A stretch of DNA of 64,000 nucleotides from Colwellia sp. Lineage in GTDB: Bacteria > Pseudomonadota > Gammaproteobacteria > Enterobacterales > Alteromonadaceae. This document shows positions 1 through 9,359 of this stretch, piece after piece; the first letter of the stretch is position 1; each line of letters opens with the position of its first letter. The notes beneath the pieces were generated by a model that worked only from the letters and a program-made list of their open reading frames with translations, was not told where the DNA came from and did no database searches. The DNA is taken from NCBI GenBank assembly GCA_002733765.1, contig NVWU01000022.1, forward strand, positions 1-64,000, given 5' to 3'. A program made the translations under genes and the position numbers.

Positions 1-356
1 GGCGTAAAGTTGGTAATGATTATCGTTTAGCCGGGCGGCTTATTCTTCTACAACAATCTACGTTGCTAACTAAAAACTTAAATGTGTTTATGTAATTGAG
101 AATAGCAAAGCTATTATAAACAACTCTAAAATCATGGGTTTATGTGCTTGTTATGGGGACTTGCACTCACTCAGCTAGAGGGCATCCCTTCTGTGGCTAT
201 ACGGCTAATAAAGCCATGTTAAATATCAAAATATTTCTAGTAATTATTCCATTAGATAAATAAATATTATTTATATTTATTTATCTTCAGGCGTCCTGAG
301 TTTATCACTCTTGAAATTTATATTTACAATAATGTAATAACAATAAAGGAAAAAAT
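1..356. other. Intergenic region upstream of the porin gene
   Basis: No gene can be supported here. One plus-strand frame is open from base 3 to a TAA at 93-95 (about 30 codons) and could be the end of a gene lying to the left of the window, but its translation is not recognisable and a stretch this short can be open by chance. The rest is AT-rich, and the last 60 bases lead into a purine-rich ribosome binding site (AAAGGA) just before the porin start. The porin promoter must lie here but no clear -35/-10 pair stands out. Confidence 0.4.
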
Positions 357-1514
357 ATGAAAAATAATATACTACCTCTTGCTATCTTAATCGCATTATC
401 GGGCGTAACATCAATACAGGCTCAAGACATTGAAGTAGGTAAAACAACGTTTGCCGTTCACGGTTATATTAAAGTCGATGCGATGTTCACCGAGTACAAT
501 GACGGTATCCCACCTATTAACGCCATTGACGACTTCTATATTCCAGCATTAATACCAACGCGTGCAGCTGGCTCAATCAATACTAGTGAGGGTGTTAAGT
601 TTAATTCTCATGCTAAGCAATCTCGTTTCAATCTCGGTAGTTCAACCGTACTTTCCAATGGTGAAAAAATCACCGGATTTATTGAGATGGATTTTGCTCC
701 TGGCGTTGATAGTTCAAATGGTGAAGCAACGACCAATCGAAGCGGTGTAGATTTACGACACGCTTTCATTTCATATGGTAAGTGGAAATTTGGTCAAACG
801 TGGACTAATGCGCTTAATGGCTCTGCCATTGCTGAAACACTCGATTTCTTTGCGCTTTCTGAAGGTATGGTTGATACCCGTCAAATGCAGGTTCGTTATA
901 CTAATGGTTCACTATCAATCTCACTTGAAAATTCAGAAACCACTGTTGGTCGTGTTCAGACTAATGACAGTAGTATTCCTGATTTAATCGTCAGATATAA
1001 CTTCAAAGGTGATTGGGGTAATGTTTCTATTGCCGGTATTGCGCGTCAGTTAAAGTACAAAAATATTGGGTTGAATATCGATTCTACAGAAAGTGCTGGT
1101 GGTATTAGTATTTCTGGTCGGATAAATGCTGCAGGTAAAGATGATATTCGTTTTACTATGACATCGGGTAAAGGCCTGGGTCGATATCTTGGATTGGCAT
1201 TGAACGCTGATGCTTATATAGATGCAAGTAACAATTTAGCAACGATTGATCAAACTGCTGGGAACATCGGCTACCGTCATTTTTGGAATGAGACAATGCG
1301 TTCTACTATAGGTTATGCAATTTATAATGCTGACGCTGATACAGGCGCTCCTACTTATAATAAAAAATCTCAAAGTATTCATGCAAACTTGCTCTTTTCG
1401 CCAATGCCGAAGCTTACATTAGGTGGTGAATATATCTACGGTAAGCTTGAGAAAAGTAATGGTAATACTGGTGATCTGAATCGTCTCCAGTTTTCTGCTA
1501 AGTACTCTTTCTAA
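357..1514 (+). CDS. Outer-membrane porin, DcaP-like / Gram-negative porin family
   Basis: This 385-residue protein begins with a typical Sec signal peptide (residues 1-22, hydrophobic core LPLAILIALSG, cleavage probably after IQA). It continues as alternating polar and hydrophobic strands rich in Gly, Ser and Asn and ends in an aromatic residue (KYSF), the usual signature for insertion by the BAM machinery. The start region (FAVHGYIKVDAMF) and overall length fit the DcaP-like porins, beta-barrels that let small anionic solutes cross the outer membrane; the coiled-coil extension of true DcaP is absent. The start is supported by AAAGGA upstream. It stands alone, with a hairpin after its stop. 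The substrate cannot be read from the sequence. Confidence 0.75.
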   Translation: MKNNILPLAILIALSGVTSIQAQDIEVGKTTFAVHGYIKVDAMFTEYNDGIPPINAIDDFYIPALIPTRAAGSINTSEGVKFNSHAKQSRFNLGSSTVLSNGEKITGFIEMDFAPGVDSSNGEATTNRSGVDLRHAFISYGKWKFGQTWTNALNGSAIAETLDFFALSEGMVDTRQMQVRYTNGSLSISLENSETTVGRVQTNDSSIPDLIVRYNFKGDWGNVSIAGIARQLKYKNIGLNIDSTESAGGISISGRINAAGKDDIRFTMTSGKGLGRYLGLALNADAYIDASNNLATIDQTAGNIGYRHFWNETMRSTIGYAIYNADADTGAPTYNKKSQSIHANLLFSPMPKLTLGGEYIYGKLEKSNGNTGDLNRLQFSAKYSF

Positions 1515-1528
1515 GAAATAAATAGACT

Positions 1529-1568
1529 ATAAACTAACGCACCCAGCATGATGAATGCGTTAGTTTAT
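1529..1568 (+). terminator. Long hairpin after the porin gene
   Basis: A perfect 13-bp inverted repeat (arms 1529-1541 and 1556-1568, 14-nt loop) starts 15 bases after the porin stop. No T-tract follows on the plus strand, so it may act as a weak or factor-assisted terminator or protect the mRNA end. The decayed minus-strand genes also run toward it, so it may serve both strands. Confidence 0.5.
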
Positions 1569-1610
1569 GACTATAATTCTCAATCTGAGATCTATTTTTC
1601 AGTTGATTAT

Positions 1611-1968
1611 CTATCGTTTTGATAACATAACTTTGGCTTGTTCGGCACGTATTGCCATACACTTACTGTATATACTCGTTACAACTCAACTTACATTAGG
1701 CAAAATTTTGCTAATTCTGTCACTTAATCTATCACTAATATCGGCTAAAGTGGCATCAAAAAGCAATTGATACTTTGTCATAATTTTAAGGCTGCTTTTA
1801 ATTCTGGTGTGGATTTGATATTTATTAGTAGTTAGTTTGATCTTCTTTGGCTGGAAAATGAACCATCTTCATTGATCACGGGTATATATTAGCGATTTTT
1901 AATGACACTATTTCACTGATGCGTAATCTTGTATGTAAGCCTTTAAAATTACCGTGTTGGGTTTTCAT
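1611..1968 (-). pseudogene. Decayed gene of unknown family behind the globin pseudogene
   Basis: An ATG at 1968 lies only 4 bases after the reconstructed globin stop, as in an operon, and opens a 30-codon frame (MKTQHGNFKGLHTRLR...) that ends in TGA. Protein-like pieces then continue in other frames. The last piece runs from 1781 to a TAG at 1611 in one frame broken by a single internal TGA (start MTKYQLLFDATLADISDRLS, end AIRAEQAKVMLSKR). The pieces together would make roughly 115 residues, largely helical and charged. I do not recognise the family. That this is a degraded gene is an inference from the operon-like spacing and frame hopping. Confidence 0.35.
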
Positions 1969-1972
1969 TAAA

Positions 1973-2333
1973 CTAAACAAAAACTATCTCAGCGGGCATA
2001 CTATAAAGAATAAAAAATATATCTTCTTGTTCATGTTGATCAATATTATTTTTGGCTAACGCATTTAATGCATCATCTAACACGGCCATAAATTCCAATG
2101 CCGAGATATTCATGCCTTTTATGTGTTGCTAGCATGTCTCTACCTTGGTAATTATTTGGCCTGCCTGTACCCGCGATAAAAAACATAGTTGCCGTATGTT
2201 TTAATTCGTCTGGCGTTATTTCCATATTTTGAAAATGTGGGGCTATAGCTGGATTGTTTAAGTGATTTTTAACAATATCATTGGCAATGCTTTTTATACC
2301 GTTAGTGGAACCAAGTTTTTCATATTGTAACAT
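1973..2333 (-). pseudogene. Truncated hemoglobin (group 1), disrupted by a one-base frameshift
   Basis: The ATG at 2333 starts an 86-codon frame (MLQYEKLGSTNGIKSIAND...) that matches the beginning of group 1 truncated hemoglobins, small heme proteins binding O2 or NO. The frame goes wrong right after THK, at the AAAA run (TTTT on the plus strand, 2117-2120). Removing one base restores a normal family ending (HKGMNISALEFMAVLDDALN, later QEDIFFILYSM) with a stop at 1973, giving about 119 residues, the usual length. The His of THK is at the place of the proximal heme ligand, so the unshifted product would lack everything after it. The defect could be a real mutation or a homopolymer sequencing error; the neighbouring decayed genes favour real decay. 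Confidence 0.75.
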
Positions 2334-2470
2334 TTTCTATTCTCCTTTAAGAAACTTAGGTTAAATTATTCTTTGTTTGTTTTTTTGTGCACTTTAAATA
2401 TGGCATTCTAATGTCATTAGTGAAGTACAGATTCTGTAGTAACTAAAATAAGAAGTTAAGGAATAGTAAA

Positions 2471-2958
2471 ATGAAAGCTTATGGCCAATTTTTCCCTCTT
2501 GTACAAGTAACATCATTTTTATGTGAACGTTGGACATTAATCATTGTTCGTAAATTCATTGCGGGGAGCACCCGCTTTAGTGAGTTGAAAAAAGGTGTGC
2601 TCACTATGTCGCTAATGCTGTTTTCAACACGTATTAATCAATTAGTTAAAGCCGGAGTTATTGTTAAACAAGGCGATAAGGGGCAAACTACCCTAGCAGG
2701 ACAAGGGTATTATTGAATTGCTTGGGGTCACCGATGCGCTAACTTATGGTGGCTTATTAGCGAGAAAGGAAAAGTAGATTTGTGCCTTAATGATCCTGAT
2801 TTTGATTAAGCGGTAAAAATAGAAAGATTAAGATACTAGGAGATCAAAAATTTGCAAATAACTTGTCTTCATGGTTATGCTCAAGTTTACTCTTTAAGCT
2901 TGGAACTTTGGATGAAATACCTCAACTAAATTGGCCCATTTCCAACGATAATAAATAA
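2471..2958 (+). pseudogene. Decayed HxlR-family transcriptional regulator with C-terminal SCP2-like domain
   Basis: The first 75 or so codons encode the winged-helix domain of HxlR-type regulators (MKAYGQFFPLVQ, CERWTLIIVRKFIAGSTRF, MSLMLFSTRINQLVKAGVI). The frame then breaks near 2700-2708 and stops at 2716. Family-like pieces continue in other frames: GIIELLGVTDALTYGGLL, then KVDLCLNDPDFD, then KIKILGDQKFANNLSSWLCS running to a TAA at 2958. The last two pieces resemble the C-terminal sterol-carrier-like domain of about 220-residue HxlR proteins, but the stretch between them is missing. At least two frameshifts and a deletion are therefore present, so this is a pseudogene rather than a sequencing slip. 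It is divergent from the broken globin gene and may once have controlled it. Confidence 0.7.
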
Positions 2959-3278
2959 TCAAAATCAACTTGTGGTTAATTTTAAGGCAAAACATACAAC
3001 TATAGCCTAAAGTCTAATGAAAATTTATCTCTGACCGTAGAACAAAAAGACCTTTTTGTGGTAATATTGCGCCAGAAAAATTTAACTTAGAGCCAGTGGG
3101 TCTAATAATTGTATCCTTAAATTGTTATAAGGGTGGATTTTTGGTCTTACTGAAATACACTGAAATTGGTGACTTTATTTTATTCTATTGATATTTATAT
3201 GTTTTATTGTATTTAATGTTAATTATATAGGTTCAGGAACTAATTTTTATACTCCCATCAAAAGTAGTGCAAGTGTTT
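2959..3278. other. Intergenic region upstream of the nqr operon
   Basis: About 320 bases with no supportable reading frame, very AT-rich toward the nqr side. It should hold the nqr promoter, but I see no convincing -35/-10 pair at standard spacing. A short inverted repeat (AAAAAGACC/TTTTTG region near 3045-3060) is too small to call. Confidence 0.4.
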
Positions 3279-4616
3279 ATGATTACAATAAAAAAAGGCT
3301 TAGATGTTCCTGTAAAAGGTGAACCACAGCAGGTAATCCATGATGGTCCGTCCATCAAAACCGTTGCAACATTAGGTGAAGAGTTTGTGGGTATGCGTCC
3401 AACCATGTTTGTTAAAGTGGGTGATCGCGTTAAAAAAGGTCAGGAGATTTTTGAAGATAAAAAAAATCCTGGCGTTAAATTCACAGCTCAAGCTGCCGGT
3501 GTTGTTAAAGAAATTAACCGTGGTGAAAAACGTGTTTTACAATCAGTCGTTATTGAAGTAGATGGCAATGATCAAATTACGTTTACCAGTTATTCAGCTA
3601 ATGAACTAGGTTCAATATCACGTGAAAAAGTGGTAAGTAATTTAGTCGAATCAGGCTTGTGGACAGCATTAAGAACTCGTCCATTTAGCAAAGTACCTGC
3701 AATTGATTCAACTACAACTGCCATTTTTGTTAGTGCTATGGATACCAATCCTCTTGCGGCTAATCCAGAAGTGATTATTAGTGAGCAAAGCGATGCGTTT
3801 AAAGATGGTTTAACCATTTTATCTCGCTTAACTGAAGGTGAAATATTTGTCAGTAAAGCGCCGGGTGCTAATATTCCTACTGTTGGTGCTGTGCAAGTAA
3901 ATGATTTTGCCGGTAAGCATCCAGCAGGTTTAGTCGGCACGCATATTCACTTCTTAAAGCCCGCTAGCGCCGACAAGTTTGTTTGGCATATTGGTTACCA
4001 AGATGTAATCGCTTTTGGTAAGCTGTTTACTTCAGGTGAAATTGATAATACTCGTGTTATCTCATTGGCAGGTCCAGTAGCTAAGAATCCTCGCTTAGTT
4101 CGTACTGTACTTGGTGCTAGTACCGCAGAATTAACTGCCGGTGAAGTAACTGATGGTGAAATACGTGTCGTTTCGGGTTCATTATTAATGGGTTCAACTG
4201 CGAATGCTGTACACGGCTATTTAGGTCGTTATCACGTACAAATATCATTGCTTCTTGAAGGTCGTGAAAAAGAGTTTATTGGTTATATGTACCCAGGACC
4301 AAATAAATTCTCAGTAACGCGTGCTTATATGTCTCATTTTTTCCCGAAAAAATTATTCAGTATGACCACCACTACTAATGGTAGTGAACGTGCCATGGTG
4401 CCAATTGGTAATTTTGAACGTGTTATGCCTTTAGATATTTTACCTACCATGTTATTGCGTGATTTAGTTGCTGGTGATACCGACACAGCACAACAACTTG
4501 GTGTTTTAGAGTTAGACGAAGAAGATTTAGCGCTTTGTACATTTGTTTGCCCAGGCAAAACAGATTACGGCGTATACCTTCGTGATTGCCTAACCACAAT
4601 CGAAAAGGAAGGTTAG
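3279..4616 (+). CDS. nqrA: Na+-translocating NADH:quinone reductase subunit A
   Basis: NqrA is the cytoplasmic-side subunit of Na+-NQR, the respiratory complex that oxidises NADH, reduces ubiquinone and pumps Na+ out; it contributes to the quinone region. The start was set at ATG 3279 because the family begins MITIKKGLD and the resulting 446 residues equal the usual length; an upstream in-frame GTG at 3267 would add four residues without a better ribosome site. The N-terminal part (ETxxGE-like segments, [16 protein letters not shown]) is biotin-carrier-like, as in the family. It is the first gene of a tight six-gene operon, two bases before nqrB. Confidence 0.97.
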   Translation: MITIKKGLDVPVKGEPQQVIHDGPSIKTVATLGEEFVGMRPTMFVKVGDRVKKGQEIFEDKKNPGVKFTAQAAGVVKEINRGEKRVLQSVVIEVDGNDQITFTSYSANELGSISREKVVSNLVESGLWTALRTRPFSKVPAIDSTTTAIFVSAMDTNPLAANPEVIISEQSDAFKDGLTILSRLTEGEIFVSKAPGANIPTVGAVQVNDFAGKHPAGLVGTHIHFLKPASADKFVWHIGYQDVIAFGKLFTSGEIDNTRVISLAGPVAKNPRLVRTVLGASTAELTAGEVTDGEIRVVSGSLLMGSTANAVHGYLGRYHVQISLLLEGREKEFIGYMYPGPNKFSVTRAYMSHFFPKKLFSMTTTTNGSERAMVPIGNFERVMPLDILPTMLLRDLVAGDTDTAQQLGVLELDEEDLALCTFVCPGKTDYGVYLRDCLTTIEKEG

Positions 4617-4618
4617 TC

Positions 4619-5821
4619 ATGGGCGTGAAAAAGTATATTGAAGATATAGAACCGCACTTTGAAAAAGGCGGTAAACACGAGAAGTGGTTTGCACTTTATG
4701 AAGCCGTTGCTACGGGGTTATTTACTCCAGGTATGGTGAATAAAGGTAAAACTCATGTACGTGATAGTATTGATTTAAAACGTATTATGATCACTGTATG
4801 GCTAGCGGTTTTCCCTGCTATGTTTTTTGGTATGTATAATATTGGCTTTCAAGCGGTAGATGCTTTAGTGGCTGGTTATGCAATTCCGGATACATGGCAA
4901 ACAGCATTATTTGCTATGCTAGGTGGTTCTTTAACTGCCGATTCTGGTTGGTTTGATATGATGTTTTACGGCGCCATGTTCTTCCTGCCTATTTATGCTA
5001 TTACTTTTATTGTTGGTGGCTTTTGGGAAGTGCTTTTTGCTGCTGTGCGTGGCCATGAAGTCAATGAAGGTTTCTTTGTTTCTTCTATTTTGTTTGCGCT
5101 AATATTACCCGCTACTATTCCTCTATGGCAAGTGGCTATCGGTATTACTTTTGGTATTGTAATTGCGAAAGAAGTTTTTGGTGGTACAGGTAAAAACTTC
5201 TTAAACCCAGCATTAGCAGGTCGTGCGTTTTTGTTCTTTGCCTACCCTAGTCAAATCTCTGGTGACACTGTTTGGGTTGCTGCTGATGGTTTTTCTGGCG
5301 CAACAATGTTGAGTTCAGCAAGCCAAGGCTTAGTTGATTATTCAATGAGTGCTGATTGGTGGAATGCTTTTTGGGGCTTTATTCCTGGCTCTGTAGGTGA
5401 AGTATCAACTTTTGCTATTTTACTTGGTGGTGCATATATCCTTTATAAAGGTATTGCTTCGTGGCGCATCGTTTTAGGTGTGTTTGCTGGTATGGTTGCC
5501 ACTTCTTTCTTATTCAACCTAATTGGTAGTGATACTAACGCTATGTTTGCTATGCCTTGGCATTGGCACTTAGTTATTGGTGGTTTTGCCTTTGGTATGA
5601 TGTTTATGGCAACAGACCCTGTTTCAGCTTCTTTTACTAATACAGGTAAATATTGGTTTGGGGCTTTAGTTGGTATCATGGTGGTGTTAGTTCGTGTAGT
5701 TAACCCAGCATTCCCAGAAGGCATGATGTTGGCAATTTTATTTGCTAACTTGTTTGCTCCTTTGTTCGACTATTTTGTTGTACAAGGCAATATCAAACGG
5801 AGGCTTGCTCGTAATGTCTAG
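4619..5821 (+). CDS. nqrB: Na+-translocating NADH:quinone reductase subunit B
   Basis: NqrB is the large membrane subunit and carries a covalently bound FMN plus riboflavin on the Na+ path. The 400-residue product has about ten hydrophobic segments and the flavinylation motif SGAT, whose acceptor is Thr229 by my count (codon 5303-5305), matching Thr236 of the Vibrio protein. The start is ATG 4619 ([18 protein letters not shown]), which fits the family; an upstream frame overlapping nqrA is not needed. It starts 2 bases after the nqrA stop, with AAGGAAGG just upstream, and overlaps nqrC by 8 bases, so the genes are translationally coupled. Confidence 0.97.
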   Translation: MGVKKYIEDIEPHFEKGGKHEKWFALYEAVATGLFTPGMVNKGKTHVRDSIDLKRIMITVWLAVFPAMFFGMYNIGFQAVDALVAGYAIPDTWQTALFAMLGGSLTADSGWFDMMFYGAMFFLPIYAITFIVGGFWEVLFAAVRGHEVNEGFFVSSILFALILPATIPLWQVAIGITFGIVIAKEVFGGTGKNFLNPALAGRAFLFFAYPSQISGDTVWVAADGFSGATMLSSASQGLVDYSMSADWWNAFWGFIPGSVGEVSTFAILLGGAYILYKGIASWRIVLGVFAGMVATSFLFNLIGSDTNAMFAMPWHWHLVIGGFAFGMMFMATDPVSASFTNTGKYWFGALVGIMVVLVRVVNPAFPEGMMLAILFANLFAPLFDYFVVQGNIKRRLARNV

Positions 5822-6584
5822 TAATAAAGAAACTTTCGGCGGAACGTTAGGTTTTGTATTTATTATTTGTTTAGTATGTGCTGCGTTGGTATCTATCTCT
5901 GCAGTTGGCTTAAAGCCATTACAACAAGCTAACAAATTACTTGATAAGCAAACTAAAATTCTTGAAGCCTCTGGCTTACTTGAAAAAGCAGGTACTGACA
6001 TCGTTGGTACTTACGCTCAGTTTGTAGAAGCTAAAATGATTGACCTGGATTCAGGCGATATTATTGAAGGCAATACTGATATGTTTGACGAACGCTCTGA
6101 TGCGCGTGATGAAAGCAAATCAATTAAACCTATCAATGATATGGCGGGTATTAGCCGACGTGCTAATCATGCGGTTATTTATTTAGTGAAAAATGATCAA
6201 GGTCAACTAGATACCATAGTACTTCCTATTGTAGGTTCAGGTTTATGGGATTTAATGTACGGTTTTATTGGTTTAGCTCCTGATTTGAACACAGTTCGTA
6301 GTGTTGTTTATTCTGATCTTAAAGAAACTCCAGGTTTAGGTGCGGAAGTACTTAATCCTAAGTGGAAAGCTTTATGGCCGGGTAAAAAAATGTATAACGA
6401 GCAAGGTGAAGCAGCTATTCAGTTGGTTAAAGGTGGCGCTAAAAAAGGTGATGTTCACGGTGTTGACGCTTTATCTGGTGCTACATTGACCAGTAATGGT
6501 GTGACTCGCACATTACGCTTTTGGTTAGGTACTGAGGGCTATGGTCCTTTCGTTACTAAATTCAAAGATGGAGGGCTTGATTAA
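5814..6584 (+). CDS. nqrC: Na+-translocating NADH:quinone reductase subunit C
   Basis: NqrC is a membrane-anchored periplasmic-facing subunit carrying the second covalent FMN. One N-terminal membrane segment (about residues 9-31) precedes a soluble domain. The flavinylation motif [12 protein letters not shown] places the acceptor at Thr224 (codon 6483-6485), against Thr225 in Vibrio. The start at ATG 5814 ([10 protein letters not shown]) is preferred over longer frames because AACGGAGG lies 11 bases upstream and family members begin this way, giving 256 residues. It overlaps the nqrB stop by 8 bases and nqrD by one. Confidence 0.97.
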   Translation: MSSNKETFGGTLGFVFIICLVCAALVSISAVGLKPLQQANKLLDKQTKILEASGLLEKAGTDIVGTYAQFVEAKMIDLDSGDIIEGNTDMFDERSDARDESKSIKPINDMAGISRRANHAVIYLVKNDQGQLDTIVLPIVGSGLWDLMYGFIGLAPDLNTVRSVVYSDLKETPGLGAEVLNPKWKALWPGKKMYNEQGEAAIQLVKGGAKKGDVHGVDALSGATLTSNGVTRTLRFWLGTEGYGPFVTKFKDGGLD

Positions 6585-7207
6585 TGTCTTCAGATAATAA
6601 AAAAGTCCTTTTTGGACCTGTTGTAGATAATAACCCTATAGCTTTACAAGTGTTGGGCGTTTGTTCTGCGTTAGCGGTAACAAGTTCAATGGCTAATGCG
6701 TTAGTTATGTCTGTTGCGGTAATGCTAGTAACCGCATTTTCTAACTTGTTTATCTCGATTATTCGTAATCAAATACCGTCAAGTGTACGTATTATCGTGC
6801 AAATGGCGATTATTGCTTCGTTAGTTATTGTGGTTGACCAAGTATTGAAAGCTTTCTCTTATCAATTATCGAAAGAGCTATCAGTTTACATTGGTTTAAT
6901 TATTACTAACTGTATTGTTATGGGGCGTGCTGAAGCTTTTGCTATGAAAGAAAAGCCAGGTGTGAGCTTTTTAGACGGTATTGGTAATGGTTTAGGTTAC
7001 GGTGCTGTACTCATGGTGGTAGCTTTCTTCCGTGAATTATTTGGTTTTGGTACTCTTTTCGGGATCGAAATTTTACAATTGACACAAAATGGCGGTTGGT
7101 ATCAAGGCAACGGCTTGTTAGTACTACCATTTAGTTCATTCTTCATTATTGGTTTAACCATCTGGGCTATTCGCCAGTGGAAACCAGAACAAGTTGAGGA
7201 AGATTAA
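6584..7207 (+). CDS. nqrD: Na+-translocating NADH:quinone reductase subunit D
   Basis: NqrD is a six-helix membrane protein that pairs with NqrE, to which it is related by an inverted-topology duplication; the two hold an iron centre between them in the membrane and form part of the Na+ path. The 207-residue product is highly hydrophobic with the family start [20 protein letters not shown] and a conserved Cys in [15 protein letters not shown] that ligates the intramembrane iron centre in known structures. Its ATG shares one base with the nqrC stop. Confidence 0.96.
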   Translation: MSSDNKKVLFGPVVDNNPIALQVLGVCSALAVTSSMANALVMSVAVMLVTAFSNLFISIIRNQIPSSVRIIVQMAIIASLVIVVDQVLKAFSYQLSKELSVYIGLIITNCIVMGRAEAFAMKEKPGVSFLDGIGNGLGYGAVLMVVAFFRELFGFGTLFGIEILQLTQNGGWYQGNGLLVLPFSSFFIIGLTIWAIRQWKPEQVEED

Positions 7208-7209
7208 TC

Positions 7210-7833
7210 ATGGAACATTATTTAAGTATTTTTATTAAAACCATTTTTATTGAGAATATGGCGTTAAGCTTCTTCTTAGGTATGTGTACTTTCTTAGCGG
7301 TATCAAAGAAAGTAAGTACTGCTATTGGTCTTGGTGTTGCGGTTGTGGTGGTATTAGGTTTAGCGGTTCCTGCTAACCAAGTTATTTACCAAGCCATTCT
7401 TGCACCGGGTGCGTTAGATGGCATGATGGGTATTACCGATCCGGCTAACTCTATTGACTTAAGCTTTTTGTCATTTATTACCTTTATCGGGGTGATTGCC
7501 GCCTTAGTACAAATTTTGGAAATGATTTTAGATAAATATTTCCCTGCTTTGTATCAAGCGCTTGGTATTTTCTTACCGTTAATCACAGTTAACTGTGCCA
7601 TATTTGGTGCGGTTTCATTTATGGTTGCGAAAAACCTTACTCTTGGCGAAAGTGTTGTTTACGGCATTGGCTCAGGTGTAGGTTGGATGTTAGCAATCGT
7701 ATTGATGGCTGGTTTACGCGAAAAGATGAAATATTCTGACGTACCGGCAGGCTTAAAAGGTTTAGGTATTACGTTTATTACCGCAGGACTAATGGCTTTT
7801 GGCTTTTTGTCTTTCGGCGGTATTTCACTGTAA
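7210..7833 (+). CDS. nqrE: Na+-translocating NADH:quinone reductase subunit E
   Basis: NqrE is the partner of NqrD, with six membrane segments across 207 residues. The start ([20 protein letters not shown]) and the mid-protein [11 protein letters not shown], whose Cys is the counterpart of that in NqrD, are typical of the family. It follows nqrD after 2 bases. A 30-base gap before nqrF carries that gene's own strong ribosome binding site. Confidence 0.96.
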   Translation: MEHYLSIFIKTIFIENMALSFFLGMCTFLAVSKKVSTAIGLGVAVVVVLGLAVPANQVIYQAILAPGALDGMMGITDPANSIDLSFLSFITFIGVIAALVQILEMILDKYFPALYQALGIFLPLITVNCAIFGAVSFMVAKNLTLGESVVYGIGSGVGWMLAIVLMAGLREKMKYSDVPAGLKGLGITFITAGLMAFGFLSFGGISL

Positions 7834-7863
7834 TTATTTAGATAAAAATATAAGGAAAGGTCG

Positions 7864-9087
7864 ATGGAAATTATTCTCGGCGTATCGATGTTCACAGCGA
7901 TAGTTATTGCCTTGGTATTAGTGATTTTATTTGCTAAATCTAAGTTAGTATCAAGTGGTGACGTTACGATTAGCATAAACGGTGATCCAGCAAAGGCAGT
8001 TGTTACTGCTGCTGGTGGCAAATTATTAGGTGCTCTAGCTGACCAAGGGATTTTTATTCCTTCAGCATGTGGTGGTGGTGGTACATGTGGCCAATGTCGC
8101 GTAGATGTGCATTCAGGTGGTGGAGATATTCTCCCAACTGAAGAAGGGCATATTAACAAGCGTGAAGCTAAATCAGGTTGTCGCTTAGCTTGTCAAGTTG
8201 CTGTTAAGCAAGACATGGAAATTGAAGTCGAAGATGAAATATTCGGTGTTCAACAATGGGAGTGTGAAGTTATCTCAAACGATAGCAAGGCAACTTTCAT
8301 CAAAGAACTTAAACTTCAAATTCCAAATGGTGAATCTGTACCGTTTAAAGCGGGTGGTTATATTCAAATTGAAGCACCTGCGCATCATGTTAAATACAAA
8401 GATTTTGATATTGATGAACAGTATAAAGGCGATTGGAATCATTTTGGCTTTTTTGATGTTGAATCAAAAGTTGATGAACCCACGTTACGTGCATACTCAA
8501 TGGCAAACTATCCTGAAGAGGAAGGCATTATTATGCTGAATGTGCGTATTGCTACGCCACCTCCTGGACGTTTACATTTACCTGCAGGTAAAATGTCATC
8601 ATTCATTTTTAGTCTTAAAGCAGGTGATAAAGTTACTATTTCTGGTCCATTTGGCGAGTTCTTCGCGAAAGAAACTGAGAATGAGATGGTCTTTATCGGT
8701 GGTGGTGCTGGTATGGCGCCAATGCGATCGCATATTTTTGACCAACTTAAGCGTTTGAAATCTAAGCGTAAGATGAGTTTTTGGTATGGTGCTCGTTCAA
8801 AACGTGAGATGTTTTATGAAGATGATTATAACGGCTTAGCTGCTGATAATGATAACTTCTTATGGCATGTTGCGTTATCTGATCCACAACCAGAAGATAA
8901 CTGGGAAGGCATGACAGGTTTTATTCATAATGTTCTTTTTGAAGAATATTTGAAAGACCATGAAGCACCAGAAGATTGTGAATATTACATGTGTGGTCCG
9001 CCAATGATGAATGCTGCGGTTATTCATATGTTGAAAGACCTTGGTGTAGAAGACGAGAACATAATGTTAGATGACTTTGGTGGCTAA
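7864..9087 (+). CDS. nqrF: Na+-translocating NADH:quinone reductase subunit F
   Basis: NqrF is the electron-entry subunit: it takes hydride from NADH through FAD to a 2Fe-2S cluster. The 407-residue protein shows one N-terminal membrane anchor (about 5-25), a ferredoxin domain with Cys69, Cys75, Cys78 and Cys110 ([10 protein letters not shown] plus RLAC), the FAD motif RAYSMANY and the NADH-binding GGGAGMAP segment, ending in DDFGG as expected. AAGGAAAGG precedes the start. It is the last gene of the operon; a terminator lies about 140 bases downstream, then the maturation genes apbE and nqrM. Confidence 0.97.
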   Translation: MEIILGVSMFTAIVIALVLVILFAKSKLVSSGDVTISINGDPAKAVVTAAGGKLLGALADQGIFIPSACGGGGTCGQCRVDVHSGGGDILPTEEGHINKREAKSGCRLACQVAVKQDMEIEVEDEIFGVQQWECEVISNDSKATFIKELKLQIPNGESVPFKAGGYIQIEAPAHHVKYKDFDIDEQYKGDWNHFGFFDVESKVDEPTLRAYSMANYPEEEGIIMLNVRIATPPPGRLHLPAGKMSSFIFSLKAGDKVTISGPFGEFFAKETENEMVFIGGGAGMAPMRSHIFDQLKRLKSKRKMSFWYGARSKREMFYEDDYNGLAADNDNFLWHVALSDPQPEDNWEGMTGFIHNVLFEEYLKDHEAPEDCEYYMCGPPMMNAAVIHMLKDLGVEDENIMLDDFGG

Positions 9088-9128
9088 TATTCATATCTAA
9101 GCTTGCCTAGAGGCACTACTTCATCGTT

Positions 9129-9164
9129 GGATGTACTCACCTATAGTCATAGGTTCCGTCATCC
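9129..9164. repeat. Nested palindrome, REP-like, downstream of nqrF
   Basis: An outer inverted repeat GGATG/CATCC (9129-9133 and 9160-9164) surrounds an inner perfect hairpin ACCTAT-AGTC-ATAGGT (9139-9154). The nested form and the position between a gene end and its terminator resemble repetitive extragenic palindromes. No second close copy was found in this window, so the repeat status is an inference. Confidence 0.4.
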
Positions 9165-9228
9165 GCCTTGAATTAGCACCTCTATTCAGCGCTTAAGATT
9201 AAATATACTGTTGATGGACATTTAAATT

Positions 9229-9254
9229 AAAGACGACTTAGGTCGTCTTTTTAT
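9229..9254 (+). terminator. Intrinsic terminator of the nqr operon
   Basis: A 9-bp stem AAAGACGAC/GTCGTCTTT (9229-9237 and 9242-9250) with loop TTAG is followed by a T-run reading TTTTTAT. This is a standard rho-independent terminator placed after nqrF and before apbE, which is therefore probably transcribed separately or by read-through. Confidence 0.85.
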
Positions 9255-9300
9255 GTACAGGAGGTACGGTATTTCGCGGTGTCACGGATGACAAAGAATG
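9251..9300. repeat. Post-terminator element, copy 1
   Basis: The bases right after the nqr terminator (starting TTATGTACAGGAGG) resemble, with roughly three of four bases identical over about 45, those right after the eno terminator at 47027-47076. Both begin in the T-run of the stem-loop and contain a CACGGATG/CATGGATG core. It looks like a small dispersed element tied to terminators. Confidence 0.4.
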
Positions 9301-9359
9301 ATTATTTATATAAATACATTTTATAGTGTATTTACCTAAATAATAAATTTGGAAGTAAA

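Noticed and set aside
1-95. Open frame entering from the left edge
   Set aside because: About 30 codons with no recognisable similarity is too short to call a gene end.
1567-1770. 67-codon plus-strand open frame after the porin
   Set aside because: It lies opposite the decayed minus-strand gene, has a low-complexity hydrophobic translation and no ribosome binding site.
3590-3940. 116-codon minus-strand frame inside nqrA
   Set aside because: It is a shadow of the nqrA coding frame; similar antisense frames occur inside nqrB, nqrE, pomA, ispD and thiI.
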